Assembly (NCBI GenBank): GCA_014239555.1
Contig: JAAZYR010000004.1
Span: 62,001-126,000, forward strand
Direction: 5' to 3'
DNA from: Acidimicrobiales bacterium
GTDB lineage: Bacteria > Actinomycetota > Acidimicrobiia > Acidimicrobiales > Poriferisodalaceae
Length of the DNA stretch: 64,000 nt
This document shows, piece after piece, positions 8,927-16,713 of the stretch (positions are counted from its first letter, which is position 1; each line of letters begins with the position of its first letter). A program made the translations under genes and the position numbers. Below the pieces are notes generated by a model that saw only the letters and a list, made by a program, of their open reading frames with translations, had not been told where the DNA came from and searched no databases.

Positions 8927-9721
8927 TTAAGAACCGGTGATCGGCTCAAAAGATGGATCGCGTTTTTCTACGAAACTCGCAACGCCTTCCTTGAAATCTG
9001 GGCGCTTCAAAGATTGCGCCATCACCTGGTTCGATTCATTCAATGCATCCGTGCGAGCCATGTCCAACTGACTCCACACTTGCTGCTTCATCTGTGCCAT
9101 CGACCAGGGTGAGCTGTAACGACCCAATTCTTGGGCGTATTCAACAGCCGCTGCGAGGAGTTCATCTGGAGGTAGCACTCGGCTGACTACACCCATCTCT
9201 TTGGCTTCATCCGCCAGAAAAACCCGGCCAGACATCAAAATATCGAGCGCATTCGAAGGGCCAACGACTCTCGGGAGCATGTAAGAGACACCATGTTCGG
9301 CAATCAGACCTCGCCGCGAGAACGCACTGGTAAATTTCGCTCCTTCAGCAGCGAATCGAATGTCACACATCATGGCGTGGACGAAACCCAGTCCGGCACA
9401 TGCCCCATTGATGGCAGCAACCACAGGCTTTGGGACCGTGAGAGCGTAGTCATGTCTCTCATTTCTCAACTGCCGTGGTGATTGTTCCTCGCCTTCACTG
9501 GCGCCTATTCCCTGGAGCATGTCCATGTCAGCTCCGGAGCAGAACCCTCTACCTGCACCAGTGACCACTACCGCCTTCACGTCGCTAGAAGCGGCGGCGC
9601 GATCGAGAGCATCGAAGTAGTCGGAACCCAACTCACTAGTCCAGGAGTTCAACCGTTCCGGGCGGTTAAGGGTCACTAAAGCCACCCCATCAATTTCTTC
9701 GTAAAGAACTACGTCACTCAC
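8927..9721 (-). CDS. crotonase / enoyl-CoA hydratase family
   Basis: A 264-residue crotonase: VTLNRPERLNSW, GRGFCSGADMDML, AAINGACAGLGFVHAMMCDI and SAFSRRGLIAEHGVSYMLPR. The SAFSRRGLIAEHG segment marks a subgroup frequent in actinobacteria; both glutamates of the classical hydratase positions are replaced (AGLGFV and TSAF), so the reaction may differ. The frame is open upstream to 9811, but that would run into the cyclophilin gene. GTG 9721 has an AGGGGC site a few bases upstream and gives the normal family length, so it was chosen. The C-terminus is FVEKRDPSFEPITGS. Confidence 0.86.
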   Translation of the reverse strand: MSDVVLYEEIDGVALVTLNRPERLNSWTSELGSDYFDALDRAAASSDVKAVVVTGAGRGFCSGADMDMLQGIGASEGEEQSPRQLRNERHDYALTVPKPVVAAINGACAGLGFVHAMMCDIRFAAEGAKFTSAFSRRGLIAEHGVSYMLPRVVGPSNALDILMSGRVFLADEAKEMGVVSRVLPPDELLAAAVEYAQELGRYSSPWSMAQMKQQVWSQLDMARTDALNESNQVMAQSLKRPDFKEGVASFVEKRDPSFEPITGS

Positions 9722-9788
9722 TAGTTGCCCCTTAATCCTATGAAGGAGACCACCATAGCTTTCGCACAGCCACTGATTCATGGCCAAT

Positions 9789-10265
9789 CTAAGAAGCTTC
9801 GATTTCCTCAATCTCGACAGTTTCCATTACGTCGCCTACTTCGATCTCCAACGCTATTTCCATACCGTCGGTCACGTGACCAAAGAGGTTGTAAGCCGGA
9901 GCCAACTTGGATTGGCAGTCGTCAATACAAATAAAGAATTGGCTTCCGTTGGTGTTCGGCCCAGCGTTGGCCATAGCTACGGCCCCTAGCGTGTAGTCAC
10001 CCGTAACTGGTTCGTCATCAAATCGATAACCGGGACCACCAGTTCCGGTGCCTTCGGGGCAACCTCCCTGGATCACAAACTCAGGCACAACACGGTGAAA
10101 AGTCAGCCCGGTGTAGTAGCCGTCACGAGCGAGGTTTACGAAGTTATTTACACTATTGGGAGCCAATTTAGGATCTAGATCCATCACGATCGTCCCCTTG
10201 TTCGTCCCAAGGGTGACCCGATAAATCAGCTTTTCATCGATGTTCATTTGTGGTGGTGAGGCCAT
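9789..10265 (-). CDS. peptidyl-prolyl cis-trans isomerase, cyclophilin type
   Basis: A 158-residue cyclophilin. The fold signature is complete: APNSVNNFVNLARDGYYTG, TFHRVVPEFVIQGGCPEGTG (the Arg-Phe-Gln catalytic patch), AMANAGPNTNGSQFFIC and LFGHVTDGMEIA. It catalyses proline isomerisation during protein folding. No signal peptide is seen, so it is cytoplasmic. This is close to the short actinobacterial PpiA/PpiB type. It lies between the crotonase gene (67 bases downstream) and the amidohydrolase on the same strand. Confidence 0.93.
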   Translation of the reverse strand: MASPPQMNIDEKLIYRVTLGTNKGTIVMDLDPKLAPNSVNNFVNLARDGYYTGLTFHRVVPEFVIQGGCPEGTGTGGPGYRFDDEPVTGDYTLGAVAMANAGPNTNGSQFFICIDDCQSKLAPAYNLFGHVTDGMEIALEIEVGDVMETVEIEEIEAS

Positions 10266-10298
10266 GCCAGCACCTTAGCGGTGCCAAGGTAAAAGGCC

Positions 10299-12023
10299 TC
10301 AGTCCGTTGAGCGAAGTGTCACACCTGCTAGAGCACCTGTGTGCTCGCCGTTTTCCATAAAAACTTCGCCGTTAACGAGCGTGGCGTCGTAGCCTGCCCC
10401 ACGCTGAATGTACCGGCCTGCTCCACCAGGAAAGTCATGAACGTACTCGGGTCCAGTTAACGCCAGTTGGTCGAAGTCAATGACATTAATGTCGGCATAC
10501 GCGCCCTCGACTATCCGTCCGCGATCCACGAGCCCGAACAAATCAGCCGTGTCGGAAGTGATTCTGCGCACTCCTTCTTCAAGGGAGAAGAAACCAGTAT
10601 CTCGTACCCAGTGACTAAGGAAATAGGTGGGTTGGCTGGAATCCATGATTTGCCCGACGTGCGCGCCGGCATCAGCAAGTCCCATCACTATTGAATCGTC
10701 GTGCAGCATGGTTTCTATCGCTTCATAGTCCTGATTCAGAATCGGAAGAGAAAGCATCACGGAACCATCTGAACGATCCGTTTCATCAAGGAACAATTCC
10801 ACAGGCGTAACACCGGCTCGAGATGCCTTGGCTTCCAAGGTGCCTTCGGGTCCCACTCTGTAGTCCGGATCTTCTGCATCGAGGAGATATAGACGGCTTA
10901 GGTCGACCATGGCGCTGCCCCCACCATGAATTTCTTCGGGACTGTTCGCCTCCTCGATCAGACGTCTGCGGCTTTCTGGGTCTCTGATGAGAGCTAATCG
11001 GCCACTGAGGTCCATGTGTCGCATCGATTTCCAGGTTGCGCCAGCGCGCGCCCATGGTGTTCGGTGTTGAATACCTAGAACTACACCGATCGGACGACAA
11101 GTAGTTTGCGGCCGTAGGGCTGCCCCACTTGAGTTCTCTGACGCGACTTCAGCAAGCGCCACGTCGCTCATGTCTGGGCGGACCGCGTTGTACACAAGTC
11201 CAAAAGTTGATGGTCGTCCGCTTCGCCGGGTGATCTCTCCCAATGTTCGGATTTCATGTTTCAGACCAGCCCAGTCCGCTCCAGCTTTTTCGAACCGAGG
11301 CGCGGATTCAAACACCCCACGTCCATGGCGACCCAGCACATCAGCGAAGGCGTACAGTTCATCGTCATCGGCGAACGTTCCGGGTATGGGACGCCCGTCG
11401 GGAGTTCGGTGCAGGAGGGTCCGAGAGGTTGAGAACCCGAGAGCTCCTGATCCCATCGCTTCATCAACGAGTTCACACATGGCTTCGATTTGTTCCATCG
11501 ACGCGGGCTCTTCGTCGAGGCTGTCCTCCCCCATGACGTTCCACCGGACCGCCACGTGCCCAACCATGCCGCCGACGTTTAGGCCTTTGGGTAACTGATC
11601 CAAAAAGTCAAGATATTCACCAAATGTTCGCCAATCCCATGGCAACCCCTCCATTATTGCTTCTCTGGGGATGTCCTCGACGGACTCCATCACTTCGGCC
11701 AAGAACGTGATGTCTTCTGTGCGAACCGGTGCGAAAGTGACTCCGCAATTGCCCATTACCACTGACGTGATTCCGTGCCAGCAAGAACTCGAACCGATTG
11801 GATCCCAAGCTAGCTGGGCATCAAGGTGGGTATGAATGTCGACAAAGCCCGGAGTCACGATGCGCCCAGAGGCGTCAATTTCGCGAAGGCCTGAGCCTTT
11901 GACCTCGCCTACGGCAACAATCCGGTCTCCCGAAATTGCAACATCGGCTTCTATAACTGGCGAGCCGAGGCCGTCAACAACCGCGCCTCCTCTAATGACT
12001 ACATCAAATTCTGGACCAGACAC
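10299..12023 (-). CDS. N-acyl-D-amino-acid deacylase-like amidohydrolase
   Basis: A 574-residue amidohydrolase. The N-terminal beta-sandwich strand (FDVVIRGGAVVDGLGSPVIE) leads to PGFVDIHTHLDAQLAWDP with metal ligands His64 and His66. Later blocks are [27 protein letters not shown] and GLADAGAHVGQIMDSSQPTY, all typical of the D-aminoacylase / N-acyl-D-aspartate and glutamate deacylase group. It would release D-amino acids from N-acylated forms in the cytoplasm. A related gene lies at 55641-57350. Substrate cannot be read from sequence. It is the first gene of a minus-strand run with cyclophilin and crotonase. Confidence 0.85.
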   Translation of the reverse strand: MSGPEFDVVIRGGAVVDGLGSPVIEADVAISGDRIVAVGEVKGSGLREIDASGRIVTPGFVDIHTHLDAQLAWDPIGSSSCWHGITSVVMGNCGVTFAPVRTEDITFLAEVMESVEDIPREAIMEGLPWDWRTFGEYLDFLDQLPKGLNVGGMVGHVAVRWNVMGEDSLDEEPASMEQIEAMCELVDEAMGSGALGFSTSRTLLHRTPDGRPIPGTFADDDELYAFADVLGRHGRGVFESAPRFEKAGADWAGLKHEIRTLGEITRRSGRPSTFGLVYNAVRPDMSDVALAEVASENSSGAALRPQTTCRPIGVVLGIQHRTPWARAGATWKSMRHMDLSGRLALIRDPESRRRLIEEANSPEEIHGGGSAMVDLSRLYLLDAEDPDYRVGPEGTLEAKASRAGVTPVELFLDETDRSDGSVMLSLPILNQDYEAIETMLHDDSIVMGLADAGAHVGQIMDSSQPTYFLSHWVRDTGFFSLEEGVRRITSDTADLFGLVDRGRIVEGAYADINVIDFDQLALTGPEYVHDFPGGAGRYIQRGAGYDATLVNGEVFMENGEHTGALAGVTLRSTD

Positions 12024-12245
12024 TTAAGACCCTCCGTTTGGCGAATCCTCCTGAAGGAATCGATCGCCACTGTTCTGATGTGTTAGCTGCGCTATAGCCG
12101 CGTAGTCACACTAATTACGTGCTTTCAAGACTAACTCAGTAGCCCAGCCGACACATCGAGCCGAACAGCGATACCCTCGTCAATAGTCGATCGACGGAGA
12201 CAAGGCCGTGTTTTTTTATCGACGTTGCCAAGGGGTGGAGACGTG

Positions 12246-12947
12246 ATGAACGTAATTCGAACATCAAAATTTTTTACTGTTCTTGCTGGGTCGATGGTCG
12301 TCGTGCTGGTATCTGCAGGGTGTTCGATCGGCACTACTGATTCGACTGATTCCGCTGATTCGACAACAACCTTGCCTACCGTCACCACTTCGGCGACTAC
12401 TTCCTCTAACAGCGCGGATGCTGAACAACCAAGTGCAACAGCTGGGGATGTTCAAAGCGCCGCTGAGCGTTACGGCACTGCGACCACTTTGGTGCCCATT
12501 CTGACGAACGCTGACACAATCACCACCGCCGGACTGGGACCCGTTCGGATCGGCCAGTTGCTCGAAAAAGCTCAATCTGAAGCCGGTGTCGAACTCATCG
12601 CAGCGTCCACCGGAAGCGAGGCGTGTCAGTACTACACCCCTGCTGCTGGAGCCACAGGAGCATCATTCATGGTGGTAAACGGAGAAGTGGTTCGGGTCGA
12701 TATCTCCAGTGGCCCGATCACCACCAAATCTGGTTACGGAATAGGTTCAACCAAAGACGCGATCAAATCGGCGTTCGGTTCCAAGATTGAGGAGTCAGCA
12801 GCTGGCGATTTCGTGACGTTCGTGCCAGTCACCGATGGTGACAAGGGCATGCGTGTGATCTGGGAATTGGATGCCGCTGGGATGGTTACCTCATTACGCA
12901 CCGGTCGACTTCCCCATGTGACACCAAAAATTGGTTGCTCTGAATAA
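12246..12947 (+). CDS. putative lipoprotein
   Basis: A 233-residue exported protein. A type II signal peptide ends in a lipobox LVSAGC, so Cys26 would be lipidated. It is followed by about 50 residues rich in Thr, Ser, Asp and Ala (a linker across the envelope), then a globular domain (about 85-233) with TAGLGPVRIGQLLEKAQSEA and GYGIGSTKDAIKSAFGSKI, a pattern seen in uncharacterised actinobacterial secreted proteins. The ATG at 12246 follows a GGAG site five bases upstream; the in-frame start at 12225 has none. It stands alone between divergent and convergent neighbours. Function unknown. Confidence 0.8.
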   Translation: MNVIRTSKFFTVLAGSMVVVLVSAGCSIGTTDSTDSADSTTTLPTVTTSATTSSNSADAEQPSATAGDVQSAAERYGTATTLVPILTNADTITTAGLGPVRIGQLLEKAQSEAGVELIAASTGSEACQYYTPAAGATGASFMVVNGEVVRVDISSGPITTKSGYGIGSTKDAIKSAFGSKIEESAAGDFVTFVPVTDGDKGMRVIWELDAAGMVTSLRTGRLPHVTPKIGCSE

Positions 12948-12961
12948 TTAATAAATTTTCG

Positions 12962-14326
12962 TTAGCTATTCACCCTGTCCCAAAAGTTCGACGCGACATC
13001 AATCCAGAGTTGTGTCGTCAGAGCGAGAGAATCGACGTCGACACGTTCGTCATGTCCGTGGAACCGGGCCATAAAGTCCGATGAGTTGACACGGTCGCTG
13101 AATAGCCCGGCGCCGTAGGCGATTGATCCTTTTTCTCGGTAAAAGCGAGCGTCGGTTGCCCCTACGATGAGCGATGGAATGAGCGGCGCACCTGGGTGTG
13201 CCTTCTGCATTAAGTCTTGCAAAAGGCGCCACATTGGTGTGTCCGTCGAGGAAAAGGTCGCCGGATCGTCGTGAATGGCCCGAACCTCCACTTCTTCGAA
13301 TAGTTCCCCGAGTGCATCACGAAGATGGTCATCGACCTGGCCACTATCCCCGGGGGCGGTTCGAATGTCGACGTCGATTTCAACCGAGTCAGGGATGACG
13401 TTGGTTTTAACGCCACCATGGATCACATTGGGTGAAAACGTCGTATGAGTGCACGCGTGCAAATGCCGTGCGAGCGCAGGTGACTCCAGCTGCGAAATCG
13501 CATCCCACACCGACGCAGGGTCTAGGAGCGCGGCCTTTACGTCCGACTCAAGGTCAAGTGTGGACACTTGGTGCTGCCACATCTCCGTGAGTTTGGAAGC
13601 CGGTCGGTACTCCCCTAGGCGTCGAATTATTTCGGCCGCTTTGAGGACAGCGTTATCGGCACCAAATGGCATTGATCCATGTCCTGGTGTGCCTTTCACT
13701 GTCAAACGTCGCCAACCCAAACCTTTTTCCCCGGCTGCCAAGGTGATTTTTTTGCCGTCGGGGGTATCAGTTGGGAGTCCCCCGAACTCGGTCAATACGT
13801 AATCAGCTGATATGGCGTCCCAATGGTTTTCGGCCATCCACTTTGCCCCGTAAGTTCCTCCAGCTTCTTCATCTGCCACACCGAAATAGAGCAAATCGCC
13901 CTGTGGGCGAAACCCACTGCGCGCAAGGTGACGAAATGCCACAGCCATCGATGAGGTCAGATTGAGCATGTCAACAGCGCCCCGCCCCCACACCTCACCA
14001 TCAATGAGTTCGCCACCGAAGGGCTCGCGGCTCCACCCGTCGGGGCTGACTGGGACCACGTCTGTGTGACCCATAAGACACAGAGACGGTGCCGAGGGGT
14101 CGGTTCCTTGAATTCGCGCGACCATTGAGCGCCGACCGGGAAGGCAGTCGTAACGTTCCACTTCTACGCCTGGTCCCTCAAGAAAGTTTTCCAACAGATC
14201 GCTGTTACGAATCTCCCCACCTGAGTCGCTCTCTCCGGTGTTGACGCATTCGTTTCGGATCAGTTGTTGCAATAACTCAACAGTTTCATTGGTGCGGTTT
14301 GTGTCAGTGTGACTTAGATCGCTCAT
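12962..14326 (-). CDS. M20/M25/M40 family metallopeptidase (ArgE/DapE-like)
   Basis: A 454-residue di-zinc amidohydrolase. Motifs are LCLMGHTDVVPV (first Zn ligands His and Asp), WGRGAVDMLN (bridging Asp), VADEEAGGTYGAKW (catalytic Glu-Glu) and GTPGHGSMPFGADNAV in the dimerisation lid. Such enzymes remove acyl groups or cleave dipeptides: ArgE, DapE, carboxypeptidase G2 and aminoacylase-1 types. Length and the DEEAGG variant resemble the actinobacterial M20 group of aminoacylase/dipeptidase type. The specific substrate is open. It is divergent from the acyl-CoA dehydrogenase at 14390. Confidence 0.88.
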   Translation of the reverse strand: MSDLSHTDTNRTNETVELLQQLIRNECVNTGESDSGGEIRNSDLLENFLEGPGVEVERYDCLPGRRSMVARIQGTDPSAPSLCLMGHTDVVPVSPDGWSREPFGGELIDGEVWGRGAVDMLNLTSSMAVAFRHLARSGFRPQGDLLYFGVADEEAGGTYGAKWMAENHWDAISADYVLTEFGGLPTDTPDGKKITLAAGEKGLGWRRLTVKGTPGHGSMPFGADNAVLKAAEIIRRLGEYRPASKLTEMWQHQVSTLDLESDVKAALLDPASVWDAISQLESPALARHLHACTHTTFSPNVIHGGVKTNVIPDSVEIDVDIRTAPGDSGQVDDHLRDALGELFEEVEVRAIHDDPATFSSTDTPMWRLLQDLMQKAHPGAPLIPSLIVGATDARFYREKGSIAYGAGLFSDRVNSSDFMARFHGHDERVDVDSLALTTQLWIDVASNFWDRVNS

Positions 14327-14389
14327 AGAGGTGATGCTAGGTAAGAAGCGAGCATGCGGCCAGTGTGAGCGAGTACTACGGTCTTATTT

Positions 14390-15517
14390 GTGCGCAGCGA
14401 TCACCGTCTCGACGGGTTTCGGGATGAGGCGGCACTCTTCATTGCGCAAGCCGTTGCTTCGGGCGATGCTTGTCCGTCTTACGGAGCGATTTTGCCTCCA
14501 GACCTCCATATGAAGGCGATGCATTGGCAGCGCTTTTGCTTCGATAACGGATGGGCTGGAGTGCACTGGCCAAGTGAATGCGGTGGCATGGGTTTAACGC
14601 CCGAACACAACGTTGTCTGGCACGAGGAATGCGCGACGGCAGAGGTATCGCCGTACCTGAACCTGCAGGGACTGGTGCTTGCAGGCGAAGCCATTATGCG
14701 GTCCGGAACTGAAGATCAGCGTGAGCGCTTTCTTCGTTCAACGCTACGGAACGACATTCTTTGGTGTCAGTTGTTCAGTGAGCCTGGAGCAGGGTCTGAC
14801 TTAGCAGGGTTACAAAGCTCCGCGATTCTTGATGGAGATCACTTTGTTCTGAATGGCCAAAAAGTCTGGTCTTCAAACGCCCAACTGGCGCAGTTTGGCA
14901 TTCTCATGGCCAGAACCGATTTCGAACAGCCGAAACACAAAGGCATCACTTTCTTTTTACTTGATATGACACTCGATGGCGTCGAGGTACGGCCGATTAA
15001 ACAAATGACCGGCGAACGCGAGTTTTGTGAGGTGTTTTTCTCTGATGTGATCGTTCCCTCCGATGCTGTCTTAGGCGACGTCAACGGCGGATGGGGAGTA
15101 GCTATGGCGGTTTTGCAAGACGAACGCGGCGGCGCGGGTGCCTCGGGCGTAATTAGTCTCCGTCGTCGTCTGGAAGACATGATTCGGGACACCGGTGATA
15201 TCAATCCGGTGCAAATTGACGGTCTTATAGAGATCCTCAATCGTGGCAGGGCTCTGCAAACGCTCATGGAACGCAGGGGTGACGACTCACGTATAGCTCC
15301 GATAGCGAAGTTGATGAACAGCGAATTGGGCTATGACGAAGCGCAATTAGACGCTTCATTACGCGGTGCCCATTCAATGCTCACCAATCCATCGATCCAA
15401 GCCTTGCTGTATTCCCCTGGTATGCGTATCGCCGGCGGTTCCAGCGAAATTCAACGAAACATTATCGGGGAACGCATTTTGGGTCTGCCAAGGGAGCCCC
15501 AAGTCACAAGCGATTAG
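14390..15517 (+). CDS. acyl-CoA dehydrogenase
   Basis: A 375-residue FAD enzyme of the acyl-CoA dehydrogenase family. The N-terminal helical domain carries GWAGVHWPSECGGMGLTPEH, the FAD-binding middle LFSEPGAGSDLAGL and GQKVWSSNAQLAQFGILMAR, and the C-terminus GGSSEIQRNIIGERILGLPR. It removes two hydrogens alpha-beta to a CoA thioester, passing electrons to ETF. The start is GTG at 14390. It converges with the AhpD-like selenoprotein gene (31 bases between stops). The acyl substrate is not predictable. Confidence 0.9.
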   Translation: MRSDHRLDGFRDEAALFIAQAVASGDACPSYGAILPPDLHMKAMHWQRFCFDNGWAGVHWPSECGGMGLTPEHNVVWHEECATAEVSPYLNLQGLVLAGEAIMRSGTEDQRERFLRSTLRNDILWCQLFSEPGAGSDLAGLQSSAILDGDHFVLNGQKVWSSNAQLAQFGILMARTDFEQPKHKGITFFLLDMTLDGVEVRPIKQMTGEREFCEVFFSDVIVPSDAVLGDVNGGWGVAMAVLQDERGGAGASGVISLRRRLEDMIRDTGDINPVQIDGLIEILNRGRALQTLMERRGDDSRIAPIAKLMNSELGYDEAQLDASLRGAHSMLTNPSIQALLYSPGMRIAGGSSEIQRNIIGERILGLPREPQVTSD

Positions 15518-15548
15518 GACGATATTCGCTTGACTAGTCGCTTACGTG

Positions 15549-16643
15549 TCAGCGAAAGATACCCATGACGTTGTCAGCTCGTTGCGCGGATCCATTTGAT
15601 GTTGTATTTGTCGCACCTGCGTAGGAATTGATGCCAAGCTCGGACCTGAAGTCAACTGATTCGTCGGCTAATCCGGAATCCAACTGAATACCTGTCACAT
15701 CGGCGATGCGATTCAGTCCTTCAAATGCAGACACTGTCGCAGCAGCTTCGACTAGGGCCTGCGAGCCGGCGATTCGCAGTAAATGGCTGCGGGATTCGGC
15801 AAGGTCGCTGTCTAGCCGTACTGCGGACTCGGTGTACCGCACTAGAGCCGATCCGTGCGCAACGTTCGCCCCATCTTCAAGTTGTTCAATTTTGACATTG
15901 GTGTTGATGGCTTCGCTACTCGCACGGAGCAGCGATACGTGGGCAGCCGTTCAGTAGAAACACTCGTTAAGTGAGGAAACGGTAGATGCCACCAGCTCGG
16001 TCTGAGGTCGACTAAGCGCACGGTCCCAGACAAGTTCAGCAAATTCTGGTCCCCGGCTGTAATGGCATTGGACGATGTCGCGCCAGAGAACTTCGGTGTC
16101 GGGAACCAAAGATCCGGCTCGGGAGACATTTGCCAAAGTTTTGTCCAATGTTTGACTGACCCAGGCGCCAACGTCTCCGACATCTGTCGGTCGGACTTGG
16201 TTGGGAACTCCACCGCCTGGGGTAGGCAGCTCGAGAAGAGCCAAACCGAGGCATTTAGCAAAACTCTCGATTACGTACTGGGTGCAGACAATTATCGCAA
16301 TTTCCACATAACGCTCTTCGCCTAATGCGTCGATGATGGCATCCGCCCATTGTTGGGTTAAGCGACCCGGATCGGTCGTCAACCTGTGAACTAGCTCAAC
16401 CGCTTCTACAGGAAGGTCCGACACAGAGTCGTGCTTTCCTTCGATCATCGACGGACTAAGAGCATCTGAACGTTCCGAACACAAGTGACATTCAAACGCG
16501 GCACGAGCCTCGCTCATCGCTGCAACGCGTTGAGTTCCTGTCCACCAGGTCCCACACTCTCCAAGACGTTGCCAGATTTCCCTGTGAGTGGTCGCGAACA
16601 TCGGGTCGATGTCTAGTTCGCTGTCGTATTCGGTTAATGCCAT
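15549..16643 (-). CDS. AhpD-like selenoprotein (carboxymuconolactone decarboxylase/alkylhydroperoxidase fold), UGA-encoded Sec231
   Basis: The gene reads as 364 residues if the in-frame TGA at 15953-15951 is decoded as selenocysteine. The sequence around it is SSLNECFY-U-TAAHVSLL. Compared with M. tuberculosis AhpD (E118, C130, C133, H137) the spacing is identical: E216, C228, U231, H235, so Sec sits at the position of the catalytic second Cys of CxxC. The reading frame, protein character and lack of other stops continue on both sides (residues 1-230 and 232-364). A SECIS-like hairpin follows at 15913-15935. An extra CHLC pair is at residues 52-55. It is likely a thiol peroxidase or redox enzyme. 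The final stop is also TGA, with no matching hairpin. Read as a plain stop, the gene would be a 230-residue fragment lacking half its active site. Confidence 0.88.
15913..15935 (-). promoter_or_regulatory. SECIS-like stem-loop downstream of UGA in the AhpD-like gene
   Basis: In the mRNA, beginning 16 nt after the UGA, a perfect 9-bp stem (one G-U pair) closes a 5-nt loop CGUGC at nucleotides 25-29 after the UGA. An outer 4-bp helix GGCU/AGCC (15945-15948 with 15909-15912) can extend it across a one-sided bulge. Bacterial SECIS elements bound by SelB lie just after UGA and need a G (often GU) in a small apical loop; this hairpin fits. Structure was paired by eye, not computed. Confidence 0.82.
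15951..15953 (-). other. recoded UGA codon (selenocysteine 231)
   Basis: TGA in the frame of the AhpD-like gene, between the codons for Tyr230 and Thr232. It occupies the CxxC second-cysteine position (C-F-Y-U). A single base change from TGC/TGT, or a sequencing error, would also produce it, but the matching hairpin downstream argues for genuine recoding. Confidence 0.85.
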
Positions 16644-16713
16644 TACTGGAAGCTACTCGCGTCTCAGACGCCCCGAGCCCAGCAGATCAATCAGATCGGT
16701 CTGACAACGAAAG

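Noticed and set aside
9722..9811. Extended N-terminus of the crotonase at 8927.
   Set aside because: It would overlap the cyclophilin gene by 23 bases and adds residues not found in crotonases; GTG 9721 has a ribosome site.
12024..12245. Possible riboswitch or small gene upstream of the lipoprotein gene.
   Set aside because: No conserved riboswitch core or convincing open frame with a ribosome site could be seen.
15549..15842. Independent small 97-residue protein on the minus strand.
   Set aside because: It is the C-terminal part of the selenoprotein; its start is only an internal GTG, and the upstream frame continues to the UGA without a break.
15842..16261. Possible frameshift or separate gene next to the AhpD-like gene (another open frame on the minus strand).
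   Set aside because: The two parts at 15549-15950 and 15954-16643 are in the same frame, separated only by TGA, so no frameshift is needed and the other frame has no family features.
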